15,020 nt of DNA from Thermoplasmata archaeon M9B2D (lineage in GTDB: Archaea; Thermoplasmatota; E2; DHVEG-1), in the NCBI GenBank assembly GCA_002900555.1, contig MUGD01000044.1:1-15020 (forward strand), read 5' to 3'. Below the pieces are notes generated by a model. The model was given only the letters and a program-made list of their open reading frames with translations. It was not told where the DNA came from and searched no databases. A program made the position numbers and the translations under genes. Every line of letters begins with the position of its first letter. The first letter of the stretch is position 1. Shown piece by piece: positions 6,894-13,595 of the stretch.

Positions 6894-7966
6894 TGCAGTG
6901 GAGAAACGCGTGGATAGTAATGCGAAAGGACCTTGCTGAGTTTCGGAAGCAGAAACTTGTCATCGGGTCAATCGTTGCCATGCCCATCATCCTTGGTGTT
7001 GTCATGCCGCTTGCGACCTTTGTTCCGATAATAACCATGATACCGCAAAATGAATCATGGGATATCCCCGGACTTGTTGAACTAGGAAGTCTGCCTGATG
7101 ATTTTTCTGTCCCAAGGACGAATAACACGATTGAAGAGCGCGTGTTTACTGCGGTAGTTTTTCAGCATACGACCCTAAGAAACGTAAATCTTTCCAATTG
7201 CATCATCATCTCCTGTGTCCTTGAGGACGTCACCGTCAGGGATTCAACAATCACAAACAGCTCACTGGACGGAGCATATCTTGAGAACGTCACCGTGGTT
7301 CTTTCTGAGGGCATCAGGCTTGATGGCCGCTCGATCCTTTCGGTGTCATCAAACCTTTTTTTCATACGAACAAAGCCATCGGAGATACATCAGGTGCTCC
7401 CGATGATGTTTAACATGATGCTGATGATCTTTATCATCGTGCCTGCGACGCTTCCAACAATCATTGCCACCTACAGTATTGTTGGAGAGAAGAACAACCG
7501 TAGTTTGGAGCCGTTGCTGGCGACGCCGACAACCGATGGCGAGTTGCTTGCAGGAAAGATTTTCTCCTCATTTGCCCCTTCGATGGGATCGACGTTTCTC
7601 GCGTTTTGCTTAGGTGTTGTATTGCTCGATGTCTTACTGCTTCCACAGGTCGACTATCCGCTGATGCCGAATCTCACCTGGATTTTATCGATTGTGCTCC
7701 TGGCGCCAACCACGTGTCTGATGAGTGTTCTTGCCTGCGTCCTGGTCTCCTCAAAGGTCAGTGACGTTCGGGCCGCTCAACAGCTTGGTGGGTTTGTTGT
7801 CATGCCTGTTGTCGTGCTAATGATTGGTGTCATGTCTGGATTTCTCTTCCTTTCACCGCTCACGGTGGTGACGTTCGCTGGTCTGTATGGATGTCTGGAC
7901 ATCGGATTGTTTTATTTTGTCAGAGCGGTATTTAACAGGGAGAAAATCCTGACGACCTGGAAGTAA
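6893..7966 (+). CDS. ABC-2 type transporter permease with a pentapeptide-repeat insert
   Basis: Membrane partner of the ATPase just upstream. A first membrane span lies at about residues 22-50. A large soluble loop of about 115 residues follows, then four to five spans (about 172-197, 222-250, 260-286, 299-321, 323-345). The ABC-2 family motif GEKNNRSLEPLLATPTTDGE (198-217) is present after the second span, confirming the family. The soluble loop, expected outside the cell, contains a regular five-residue repeat at 83-137 with Leu, Ile, Val or Phe at every fifth position (85 to 135) and small residues two places before. I know of no typical ABC-2 permease with such a domain. Length (357) is slightly below the usual 370-400 for this type. 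GGGGAGGG lies just before the start codon. The substrate could be a lipid, glycan, peptide or ion; context slightly favours surface material. Confidence 0.9.
   Translation: MQWRNAWIVMRKDLAEFRKQKLVIGSIVAMPIILGVVMPLATFVPIITMIPQNESWDIPGLVELGSLPDDFSVPRTNNTIEERVFTAVVFQHTTLRNVNLSNCIIISCVLEDVTVRDSTITNSSLDGAYLENVTVVLSEGIRLDGRSILSVSSNLFFIRTKPSEIHQVLPMMFNMMLMIFIIVPATLPTIIATYSIVGEKNNRSLEPLLATPTTDGELLAGKIFSSFAPSMGSTFLAFCLGVVLLDVLLLPQVDYPLMPNLTWILSIVLLAPTTCLMSVLACVLVSSKVSDVRAAQQLGGFVVMPVVVLMIGVMSGFLFLSPLTVVTFAGLYGCLDIGLFYFVRAVFNREKILTTWK
7139..7303 (+). other. Pentapeptide-repeat segment encoded within the permease
   Basis: Eleven consecutive five-residue units cover residues 83-137. Central residues are F85, F90, L95, L100, I105, L110, V115, I120, L125, L130, V135. 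The residue two before each is V, T, V, C, C, V, S, S, A, V from the second unit on, the small residues expected inside a right-handed quadrilateral beta-helix. The register is lost after 137. Confidence 0.7.
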
Positions 7967-7967
7967 G

Positions 7968-7995
7968 AAAAAAAACATGGGGTAGTGGTTACCCC
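7968..7995 (-). terminator. Terminator of the sulfotransferase gene, with the stop codon at its loop
   Basis: GGGGTA (7979-7984) pairs with TACCCC (7990-7995) around a five-base loop. On the minus strand the hairpin is followed, after three bases, by eight T (7968-7975). The TAA stop of the sulfotransferase (7989-7991) lies at the loop edge. The ABC permease stops at 7966 on the other strand, so the element also separates two converging messages. Confidence 0.6.
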
Positions 7996-9113
7996 TCGTA
8001 GCCAAATGTCTTTAACGCAAATCCCCAGGTGTTCTTAATTTTTTCTTGTATCTCATCAGTGAGCGTGTACGTATCGGTTCGTATGTTTTTTTGTGAGCGG
8101 AGGTACGTCTGGAATGCTGGTTTCGCATCCTGGTATCCCTGCAAGGAGAACGAGTCGTAGATGGTCTGAAGGGTGGTGAGGGGGTTGCTAATGAATTCCT
8201 CATACCGGACTTCAACAAGGTTTCCTTTTGGGATATATTCTCGTTCTCGTATATATTTTTGAAGCATAGTTTTATACAGGTTCATCATGCTTGATTCGAT
8301 GATCTCTATTGTTGGTGGTTTTTGGATGCAGAAACGAGGGATGGTGGTCTTCATAAACTTCATCATGGAGAAGTACAGGTCGTAAGGGTTTCGATACAAA
8401 AAAATGAATTTTGCCTCAGGGAACATGTCTAGTAATATCTTTATCTTCCCGGTGTTGTCCTGGTTTTTCAACACCAGTTGTTTGCCGTCCTCATACAACG
8501 TAATCTTCTTAAGGATATACAGATAAAATTCTTTCCAGTCCTCTATAGTCCTCTGTGGGACGTGCTCCATGCAGACAAAGTTGTTGTAGAACTCCATGTT
8601 TTTTGGGAAACACCATCCATGATAGTAGGAATAGGGGGAGAACGCTCCAAGCGCGTATTGATCTTCCTGTGGGTATTCTGCGTCCATGGCCACGTCGTCC
8701 ATGGGTCGTTTTTTTGGGATGCTTTTGGCGACGAGGGGTTTGAAGAGTTTTTCATATCCTAAAAAAACCGATGGGAGGTATGCTTGAAAGGTGGTGAAAA
8801 ACCCAAGGTTTTTATCATGGGAAAGGAGGTTGTGAAGATATGTGGTACCGCTCCTCCAATGGCCTATGATGAACACCGGGGGTTTGGTGATGGTGGTTTT
8901 CCTGGTTTGTGTATCGAACTGGAGTCGTTCTTTGATATAAAACGGCAGCATAATCGTACTTAAGAAGAGCGAATACATTGTTCTTGGCAGGTATTGTGCA
9001 TCGATGTTGAATCTATTTTGGGTGAGAAGATACAGGAAGTTAGGGAGGATATAGCCCGGTAGCGGAGTGTGTTTCACACAGAGTGCAAGTTTCCGTTCAG
9101 CGTCAGCATCCAT
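7989..9113 (-). CDS. PAPS-dependent sulfotransferase (Sulfotransferase_3-like)
   Basis: Predicted cytoplasmic enzyme that moves a sulfo group from PAPS to a hydroxyl or amine of an acceptor not identified here. The 5'-phosphosulfate loop is GHWRSGTT (84-91) after PPVFII, and the 3'-phosphate site is FIFLYRNPYDLYFSMMKF (236-253) with Arg241 and Ser249. RPMDDVAMDAEYPQEDQYAL (136-155) and VRYEEFISNP (302-311) match the usual family pattern. The 374-residue length is normal for this group. No signal peptide is present; hydrophobic residues at 45-60 suggest possible membrane contact. The start is supported by a TATA-like TTTAAATAA about 25 bases upstream, implying a leaderless message. Related human and bacterial proteins act on carbohydrates or lipids. 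A probable second copy lies at the right end of the window. Confidence 0.9.
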   Translation of the reverse strand: MDADAERKLALCVKHTPLPGYILPNFLYLLTQNRFNIDAQYLPRTMYSLFLSTIMLPFYIKERLQFDTQTRKTTITKPPVFIIGHWRSGTTYLHNLLSHDKNLGFFTTFQAYLPSVFLGYEKLFKPLVAKSIPKKRPMDDVAMDAEYPQEDQYALGAFSPYSYYHGWCFPKNMEFYNNFVCMEHVPQRTIEDWKEFYLYILKKITLYEDGKQLVLKNQDNTGKIKILLDMFPEAKFIFLYRNPYDLYFSMMKFMKTTIPRFCIQKPPTIEIIESSMMNLYKTMLQKYIREREYIPKGNLVEVRYEEFISNPLTTLQTIYDSFSLQGYQDAKPAFQTYLRSQKNIRTDTYTLTDEIQEKIKNTWGFALKTFGYEG

Positions 9114-9137
9114 AGGGGTAGGATATTCGAAGCTTCC

Positions 9138-9146
9138 TTATTTAAA
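9138..9146 (-). promoter_or_regulatory. TATA box of the sulfotransferase gene, inside the end of the upstream gene
   Basis: TTTAAATAA on the minus strand lies about 25-30 bases before the ATG at 9113, so transcription would begin at or within a few bases of the start codon. The same nine bases encode the last Phe-Lys and stop of the beta-helix/PKD protein. Confidence 0.5.
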
Positions 9147-10727
9147 CGTTCTGAAGGAACAGGGTCCATGCTGAAAAAGGATCAGGAGAAGCGGGAATGC
9201 AAAAAAAAATTTTTCTATGATTTTTATGAACAGCGGATGAATCGCCATGGTTTTTGGTATGGTGACTTCTAACGTCCCCCAATCACTCTCCAACCCATAC
9301 GTATCTTTGGCTTTGGCTTTCACGGTGTATATCCCTTTTGACATAAAGGCGTGCGTGATTGTCAGTGTGTCTCCTGATATGATTGGTCCAAGCCAGCTGC
9401 TCTGTGTTCCGTCCCCCCAGTCAATGTAGTACGACAGGTTGTCATTATCTGGGTCTATTGCTGTAAGGCTGTAGGTGTATTCCACCTTTGGTTTTCCCTG
9501 TGAAGGACCGGTGATTGTCGGTGAATACGGTTGATTATTTGATGATTCACCTACTGTAAATGTCCATGTCTCTGATTGGTTTGTATATTCACCATCATCT
9601 GCGATTGCATACCAGCAATATACCGTGTTGTTCACTAGATTGTCCCATGTAAATGAAGCTGCTGTAAAACTTAGTATATTATACACAGTGCCGATGACAC
9701 TGTTGTCTGATGCATCATAGAAGGTTACATCCATGGCCTCTTCTCCAGGGTCTACAACATGCACGGAAAGAACAGCGTTGGTTGGTACGCCTGTTTCATG
9801 ATTTCGTGGGTACTGATTTGAAGGTGCATAGGGCGGCTCGTTCCAGAATGTCATTAATGGATAGTAATCTTTATTCGTTCCACCTGGTATACTGTACGGT
9901 GTATCTCCGATACCATCACCGTTGATATCAGATCCAGTATAATCATCCCAATAGTTACCGCCTGATGGATAGCCATCATCCCAGACGTTTGCGCATGTAT
10001 CTTTTGCGTTTTGGTCGTTTACATAAAAATTGTTGTGATAGAAATTGTTGTTGTTTGAAGATTGCGTCGCTTCTATGCCATAGATATGGTCTTTTATGGT
10101 ATTTCCATGTATCGTGTTTGTTGTTGAGGAATGAAGGAAAATCCCCTCCAAACTGGTTTGGATTATGTTTGCTGATATGTGGATTTGTGAACTGTTCACT
10201 GGGTTTATCCCCTCAAAGTCATTGTTTTTGATAATGTTACTTGAGATAATTCCCTGTGACGTACTTAACAGACCTATTCCTTCCCAGTTGTCAATGATTG
10301 TATTTTCTGTAACGGCGAAAAAGGAGGAATAGGCTAGGTAGATTCCTATTTTTCCTTTCTGTATTGTGAACCGCATAATAGTAACGTTATTCGCCTGGAC
10401 TCTGATGATATTGTTCGCGTAATTTCCTTGGATAATTGTGTGTTCGCGGGTTTCACCGATGAGGTTTATTTGCTTGTTTATGAAAAGATATTCCTGATAT
10501 ATCCCGCGGTAGACAAAGATCGTATCGTGATTGCTTGCGTTGTCAATGGCATCTTGTATTTTTGTATAGTTTTCGGGCCCGGTTCCACCTACACACAAGG
10601 TCTGTGAGAAATACAAAGGATGGAGTGTCCTATCATCAGTTCGTTGAGTCGCGGTTGTTAGAGGAACCAGAGTTATTATTATAAATATAATTATTATTTT
10701 TATACATATATTTTTTATGAGCCTCAT
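9138..10727 (-). CDS. Secreted beta-helix (NosD-like) and PKD-domain surface protein
   Basis: Predicted cell-surface protein of 529 residues. An ATG at 10727 is preferred over a TTG at 10742 because GGGGGA lies eight bases before it. Counted from that ATG, residues 1-27 are an Ile-rich signal peptide, VGGTGPENYTKIQDAIDNAS (46-65) opens a NosD-type beta-helix running to NYWDDYTGSDINGDGIGDTPY (about 258-278, with acidic residues that may bind calcium), an Ig/fibronectin-III-like domain spans about 297-393, and a PKD domain spans about 398-490 (IDWGDGTQSSW; GIYTVKAKAKDTYG). A short aromatic and basic tail follows (FIKIIEKFFFAFPLLLILFQ), possibly a membrane-associated sorting tail. It is larger than the two plus-strand beta-helix proteins and shares their entry motif. 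PKD domains usually mediate binding to other proteins or glycans; the ligand is unknown. Confidence 0.88.
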   Translation of the reverse strand: MRLIKNICIKIIIIFIIITLVPLTTATQRTDDRTLHPLYFSQTLCVGGTGPENYTKIQDAIDNASNHDTIFVYRGIYQEYLFINKQINLIGETREHTIIQGNYANNIIRVQANNVTIMRFTIQKGKIGIYLAYSSFFAVTENTIIDNWEGIGLLSTSQGIISSNIIKNNDFEGINPVNSSQIHISANIIQTSLEGIFLHSSTTNTIHGNTIKDHIYGIEATQSSNNNNFYHNNFYVNDQNAKDTCANVWDDGYPSGGNYWDDYTGSDINGDGIGDTPYSIPGGTNKDYYPLMTFWNEPPYAPSNQYPRNHETGVPTNAVLSVHVVDPGEEAMDVTFYDASDNSVIGTVYNILSFTAASFTWDNLVNNTVYCWYAIADDGEYTNQSETWTFTVGESSNNQPYSPTITGPSQGKPKVEYTYSLTAIDPDNDNLSYYIDWGDGTQSSWLGPIISGDTLTITHAFMSKGIYTVKAKAKDTYGLESDWGTLEVTIPKTMAIHPLFIKIIEKFFFAFPLLLILFQHGPCSFRTFK

Positions 10728-10751
10728 TCGGTGGTCCCCCAAGATTAAAAT

Positions 10752-10785
10752 AAAAAAAATAGAGAAGAATCCGATTAGGATTCTT
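10752..10785 (-). terminator. Terminator of the small secreted protein gene, with the stop codon in its loop
   Basis: AAGAATCC (10765-10772) and GGATTCTT (10778-10785) form a perfect eight-pair stem around a five-base loop. On the minus strand the stem leads into CTCTA and eight T (10752-10759). The loop contains the TAA stop (10775-10777) of the gene. It separates this gene from the beta-helix/PKD gene that begins only about 48 bases downstream. Confidence 0.6.
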
Positions 10786-11236
10786 GTACTGTCCCTAGAG
10801 CATACCTGGTCAGATGATCTTCATCGGTAAAGACCAACGATATCGCTCTGAATTCACTGCTGGTCTGGTTAATCTTATATAACCCAATGAACTGGCCTGC
10901 TTCTTCTACTCCAGTTACATTGTATTGTCCAAGGAAAAATCTATAGATGATGTATCCGTTAAATGCACCTGATACATTCGCATCGGTCATTTCCCATATT
11001 CCAGCGATAGTACCAAATGAACTCATCCCTATATTATAGGTTCCAGAGATGTTCCCTAAGATGTTATAACCGGTTTCATTTTTCTCAGCGAACACACCGC
11101 TAAATGTGCCATTGCCCCGTGAGAGCGTCCGTGGTTGCAACAAAGAGTTTTTCACACCAACTGATGGAGCCGCGGTCATCATCGGCATGCACGCCACTAG
11201 AGCACATATTCCTATTACAATTAATGTCTTTTTCAT
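10775..11236 (-). CDS. Small secreted protein of unknown function, beta-rich
   Basis: Not assigned a function. The ATG at 11236 follows AGGAGGTC (11243-11250), a near-ideal ribosome-binding site, and is preferred over a TTG seven codons upstream. Residues 1-23 are a signal peptide (MKKTLIVIGICALVACMPMM, then TAAP). The mature part, about 130 residues, repeats short glycine-aromatic units such as GTFSGVF, GNISGTYNI, GTIAGIW, SGAFNGYI, FLGQYNVTG and QFIGLYKIN, which suggests a repetitive beta-sheet or beta-solenoid. It has no Cys in the mature part and no catalytic motif. Similar small exported proteins are, to my knowledge, frequent in Thermoplasmata-type genomes as paralogues. Its own promoter and terminator make it a single-gene unit. 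Confidence 0.8.
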   Translation of the reverse strand: MKKTLIVIGICALVACMPMMTAAPSVGVKNSLLQPRTLSRGNGTFSGVFAEKNETGYNILGNISGTYNIGMSSFGTIAGIWEMTDANVSGAFNGYIIYRFFLGQYNVTGVEEAGQFIGLYKINQTSSEFRAISLVFTDEDHLTRYALGTVQES

Positions 11237-11274
11237 TTTGTTGACCTCCTTTGCCAATTACATACATCAATATT

Positions 11275-11282
11275 ATTTAAAT
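11275..11282 (-). promoter_or_regulatory. TATA box of the small secreted protein gene
   Basis: ATTTAAAT lies about 40 bases before the ATG at 11236, giving a leader of about 15-20 bases that just contains the AGGAGGTC site. Confidence 0.45.
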
Positions 11283-11588
11283 ATTACTATGTTGAAGGCT
11301 TTATCCTAAGGAATGTAACGATTTCAAATGAGAATTCTTTATCCCTCCCTACGAGATTTCTAAATGAGTTGTAACTTCATTTGAAAACATTCATTTTTCA
11401 CAGCTCGCAATAGGGTATAAAAGAAAAATATTGTATGTCAATCTCTTTTAAAGGTTACAGAAGAAGAACAAAGAACATCCACATATACGTCATCACCAGG
11501 GTATAATAGACTCCTTGAAAAGATTCCTTTTCTTCTTTCTTTTTCATGCGGGATTGTAAAGAAAATCGGCAGAGATTTGGGAAAAAAG

Positions 11589-11597
11589 TTTTTATAC
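11589..11597 (+). promoter_or_regulatory. TATA box of the arylsulfotransferase-like gene
   Basis: TTTTTATAC about 40 bases before the ATG at 11632. The predicted leader would contain AAAGGAAG (11618-11625) as ribosome-binding site. Confidence 0.45.
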
Positions 11598-11631
11598 CGA
11601 ATATATGTTAAATATCTAAAGGAAGCAGACT

Positions 11632-13389
11632 ATGGATAAAATACATTTCTTCAGCGCATTGCATTTGAGATACCGACGTAACTTACGCATGATAGGCGTG
11701 TTTGTTTTTTTTCTCGTACTAGCTGCGTCTGGTGCAATCCTATCAGCATCTGAAACGGTGAATCATTCTCCTCAGTCCTCACTGCTGTTTTCCGAGGGTC
11801 AGTTTCTCTACTCACCGATGTGGACTACAACCACCTACCTTAGGGAAAGTGATGGATCGATTAATTCGACCTGGCAAAGCAGCTATTTCCCTGGTGTCGC
11901 GGTCTGGTGGCTTGGTGAAGGGACAATTCTCCGGACGATACGAGTCGGTTCAGGTTCCTTCCCTGCTGCAGGGGCAGGGGGTGGTGTTCAGAAAGCACTG
12001 CAGGATGGTACTATCGTCTGGGACTTCCGATACAATACCGATGGTCATATGAGTCATCATGATATGAAGGCCCTTCCAAATGGCAATGTCCTATTAATCG
12101 CCTGGGAGATAAAATCACGTACTGATGTAATCAACGCAGGACGGAACCCTAGTTATGTTTCCTTCTCAGGATTGTGTCCCGACCATATCGTGGAAGTGCA
12201 GCCGACAGGACCGACCAGTGGGACGATTGTCTGGGAATGGCATGTCTGGGATCATCTCATCCAGGATTATGACCCGATCAAGGCAAATTATGGGGTGGTC
12301 GGGGATCACCCGGAGCTTGTTGATGTGAATTATGTACCGTCAACCAACATAGATTGGATGCATACCAACTCTGTTGATTATAACGAGGAGTTTGACCAGA
12401 TCCTCATCAGCGTCCACAATTTTAATGAAATATGGGTCATTGACCATAGTACAACAACTGCAGAAGCGGCAGGTCATACCGGTGGAAACAGTGGGAAAGG
12501 CGGGGATCTTCTGTACCGCTGGGGGAATCCTGCTGCGTATCGACGAGGGACTCTTAGTGATAAAAAACTGTTTTTTCAACATGATACCACATGGATTAAA
12601 TCGGGATGTCCCGGTGAAGGCAACATCCTGGTTTTTAACAACGGCGGGAGCCGCCAGTATTCAACTGTTGATGAAATCACCCCGCCGGTGAACGAAAACG
12701 GGGAGTACTACCTTGCGGTAGGGTCTGCGTATGGACCTACGGCACTAAGTTGGACGTATAGCCCCCAACCAAGTTTTTTCGCAAGCCATCTCTCTGGCGC
12801 CCAACGGCTTTCTGACGGCAACACCCTGATCTGCAATGGGGAAACCGGGAAGGTGTTTGAGGTGACTTCCCAGGGGACAACCGTCTGGCAATATAATACC
12901 GGGGGACAAGTGTTCAAAGTCGTCTACATCCCCTTTGAAGAGCAGCAACCGCCAGAGCCAAACACCCCAGACCTAGACGCCTCAGGGAGCCTGACGTGGA
13001 CCAAGGTTGAGCCAGGGGCGACCGTTATGGGGAGTTTTGAAGTGAGAAACATCGGGGATAACGGGTCCTTGTTGAATTGGACGGTCAACACCTCATCGAT
13101 CACATGGGGCACCTGGTCCTTTAATCCAGAGTCATGGAATCATCTCACCCCAGACGAAGGATCAATGACCGTGCAGGTGTATGTGGTAGCTCCAGAGCAG
13201 GGAGACACGCTCTTTGAGGCGTTCCTGCGTGTTGAGAACAAAAACAACACCAATGATTTTGCATTAATCCCGGTTAGTCTTACGACACCCGTACACAGCA
13301 GTCCCTGGTGGACGATGGTGTATCAATTTCTGGTACGGTTTTTTCAACAGCAGCCGTTCTTAAAAACACTCTTGAACATATTTTTCTAA
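11632..13389 (+). CDS. Exported arylsulfotransferase-like (ASST) beta-propeller protein
   Basis: Predicted extracellular protein of 585 residues. Residues 18-40 form a signal or N-terminal anchor. About residues 60-435 match the arylsulfotransferase propeller pattern: HHDMKALPNGNVLLI (142-156), MHTNSVDYN (243-251), DQILISVHNFNEIWVID (255-271), FFQHD (314-318), and SGAQRLSDGNTLICNGETG (388-406) followed by VFEVTSQGTTVWQY. In known bacterial ASST enzymes a histidine carries sulfate between phenols without PAPS; His142, His143, His244 and His317 are candidates, but which one is catalytic cannot be told here, and some relatives may be inactive. Residues 446-550 form a CARDB- or Ig-like domain, and the last 27 residues are aromatic and amphipathic. 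The second domain and tail are not found in classical AssT. Neighbouring sulfotransferases make a sulfate link plausible. Confidence 0.82.
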   Translation: MDKIHFFSALHLRYRRNLRMIGVFVFFLVLAASGAILSASETVNHSPQSSLLFSEGQFLYSPMWTTTTYLRESDGSINSTWQSSYFPGVAVWWLGEGTILRTIRVGSGSFPAAGAGGGVQKALQDGTIVWDFRYNTDGHMSHHDMKALPNGNVLLIAWEIKSRTDVINAGRNPSYVSFSGLCPDHIVEVQPTGPTSGTIVWEWHVWDHLIQDYDPIKANYGVVGDHPELVDVNYVPSTNIDWMHTNSVDYNEEFDQILISVHNFNEIWVIDHSTTTAEAAGHTGGNSGKGGDLLYRWGNPAAYRRGTLSDKKLFFQHDTTWIKSGCPGEGNILVFNNGGSRQYSTVDEITPPVNENGEYYLAVGSAYGPTALSWTYSPQPSFFASHLSGAQRLSDGNTLICNGETGKVFEVTSQGTTVWQYNTGGQVFKVVYIPFEEQQPPEPNTPDLDASGSLTWTKVEPGATVMGSFEVRNIGDNGSLLNWTVNTSSITWGTWSFNPESWNHLTPDEGSMTVQVYVVAPEQGDTLFEAFLRVENKNNTNDFALIPVSLTTPVHSSPWWTMVYQFLVRFFQQQPFLKTLLNIFF

Positions 13390-13400
13390 CACCCCTTTAG

Positions 13401-13595
13401 CCTTCTCTTTGGCAAACCATGATGTTGAGATGTACGTGATCTGCAAGTGGTTGGAAAAAACTGCCAAGATTCATTGCTACCGGTGGAATGAAAGTAGGAA
13501 GAATGTTTATTAAGAATATGGAGCTATTTGGGTTGGAACAAATCGAGGTTGGATCGGAGGTAGAAGTATCTCGCTTTCTGAGTCTGGCTCTTTGA
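13401..13595 (+). pseudogene. Possible decayed small gene
   Basis: Not recognised. One frame reads through this stretch with a single TGA at 13437-13439: PSLWQTMMLRCT, stop, then SASGWKKLPRFIATGGMKVG and FGLEQIEVGSEVEVSRFLSL to a TGA at 13593-13595. The part after the stop could alternatively be a 35-residue protein from the ATG at 13488, its stop overlapping the TTG start of the next gene. The residues look protein-like, but the piece is short and the opposite strand is open too. Confidence 0.2.

Larger units (their letters stand above)
11237..11631. other. Divergent promoter region
   Basis: No gene is supported. It holds the minus-strand TATA (ATTTAAAT, 11275-11282) about 40 bases before the small secreted protein, and a plus-strand TATA (TTTTATACC, 11589-11597) for the arylsulfotransferase-like gene. 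Two further TATA-like sites, GGGTATAAAAG near 11413 and GGGTATAATAG near 11499, have no obvious gene. TTTCAAATGA (11322-11331) and TCATTTGAAA (11377-11386) are perfect inverted copies 45 bases apart. GAAAAG-ATTC-CTTTTC (11517-11532) is a small hairpin followed by a T-rich tract and may end a short RNA started at the first extra TATA. Confidence 0.4.

Noticed and set aside
8478..8762. Plus-strand open frame of 94 codons
   Set aside because: It lies fully inside the sulfotransferase gene on the other strand, whose family motifs are unmistakable; its translation shows no domain.
9198..9212. Possible frameshift at the A9/T5 run near the end of the beta-helix/PKD gene
   Set aside because: The frame used keeps the aromatic, Leu/Ile-rich tail typical of such proteins on both sides of the run, so no frame change is needed.
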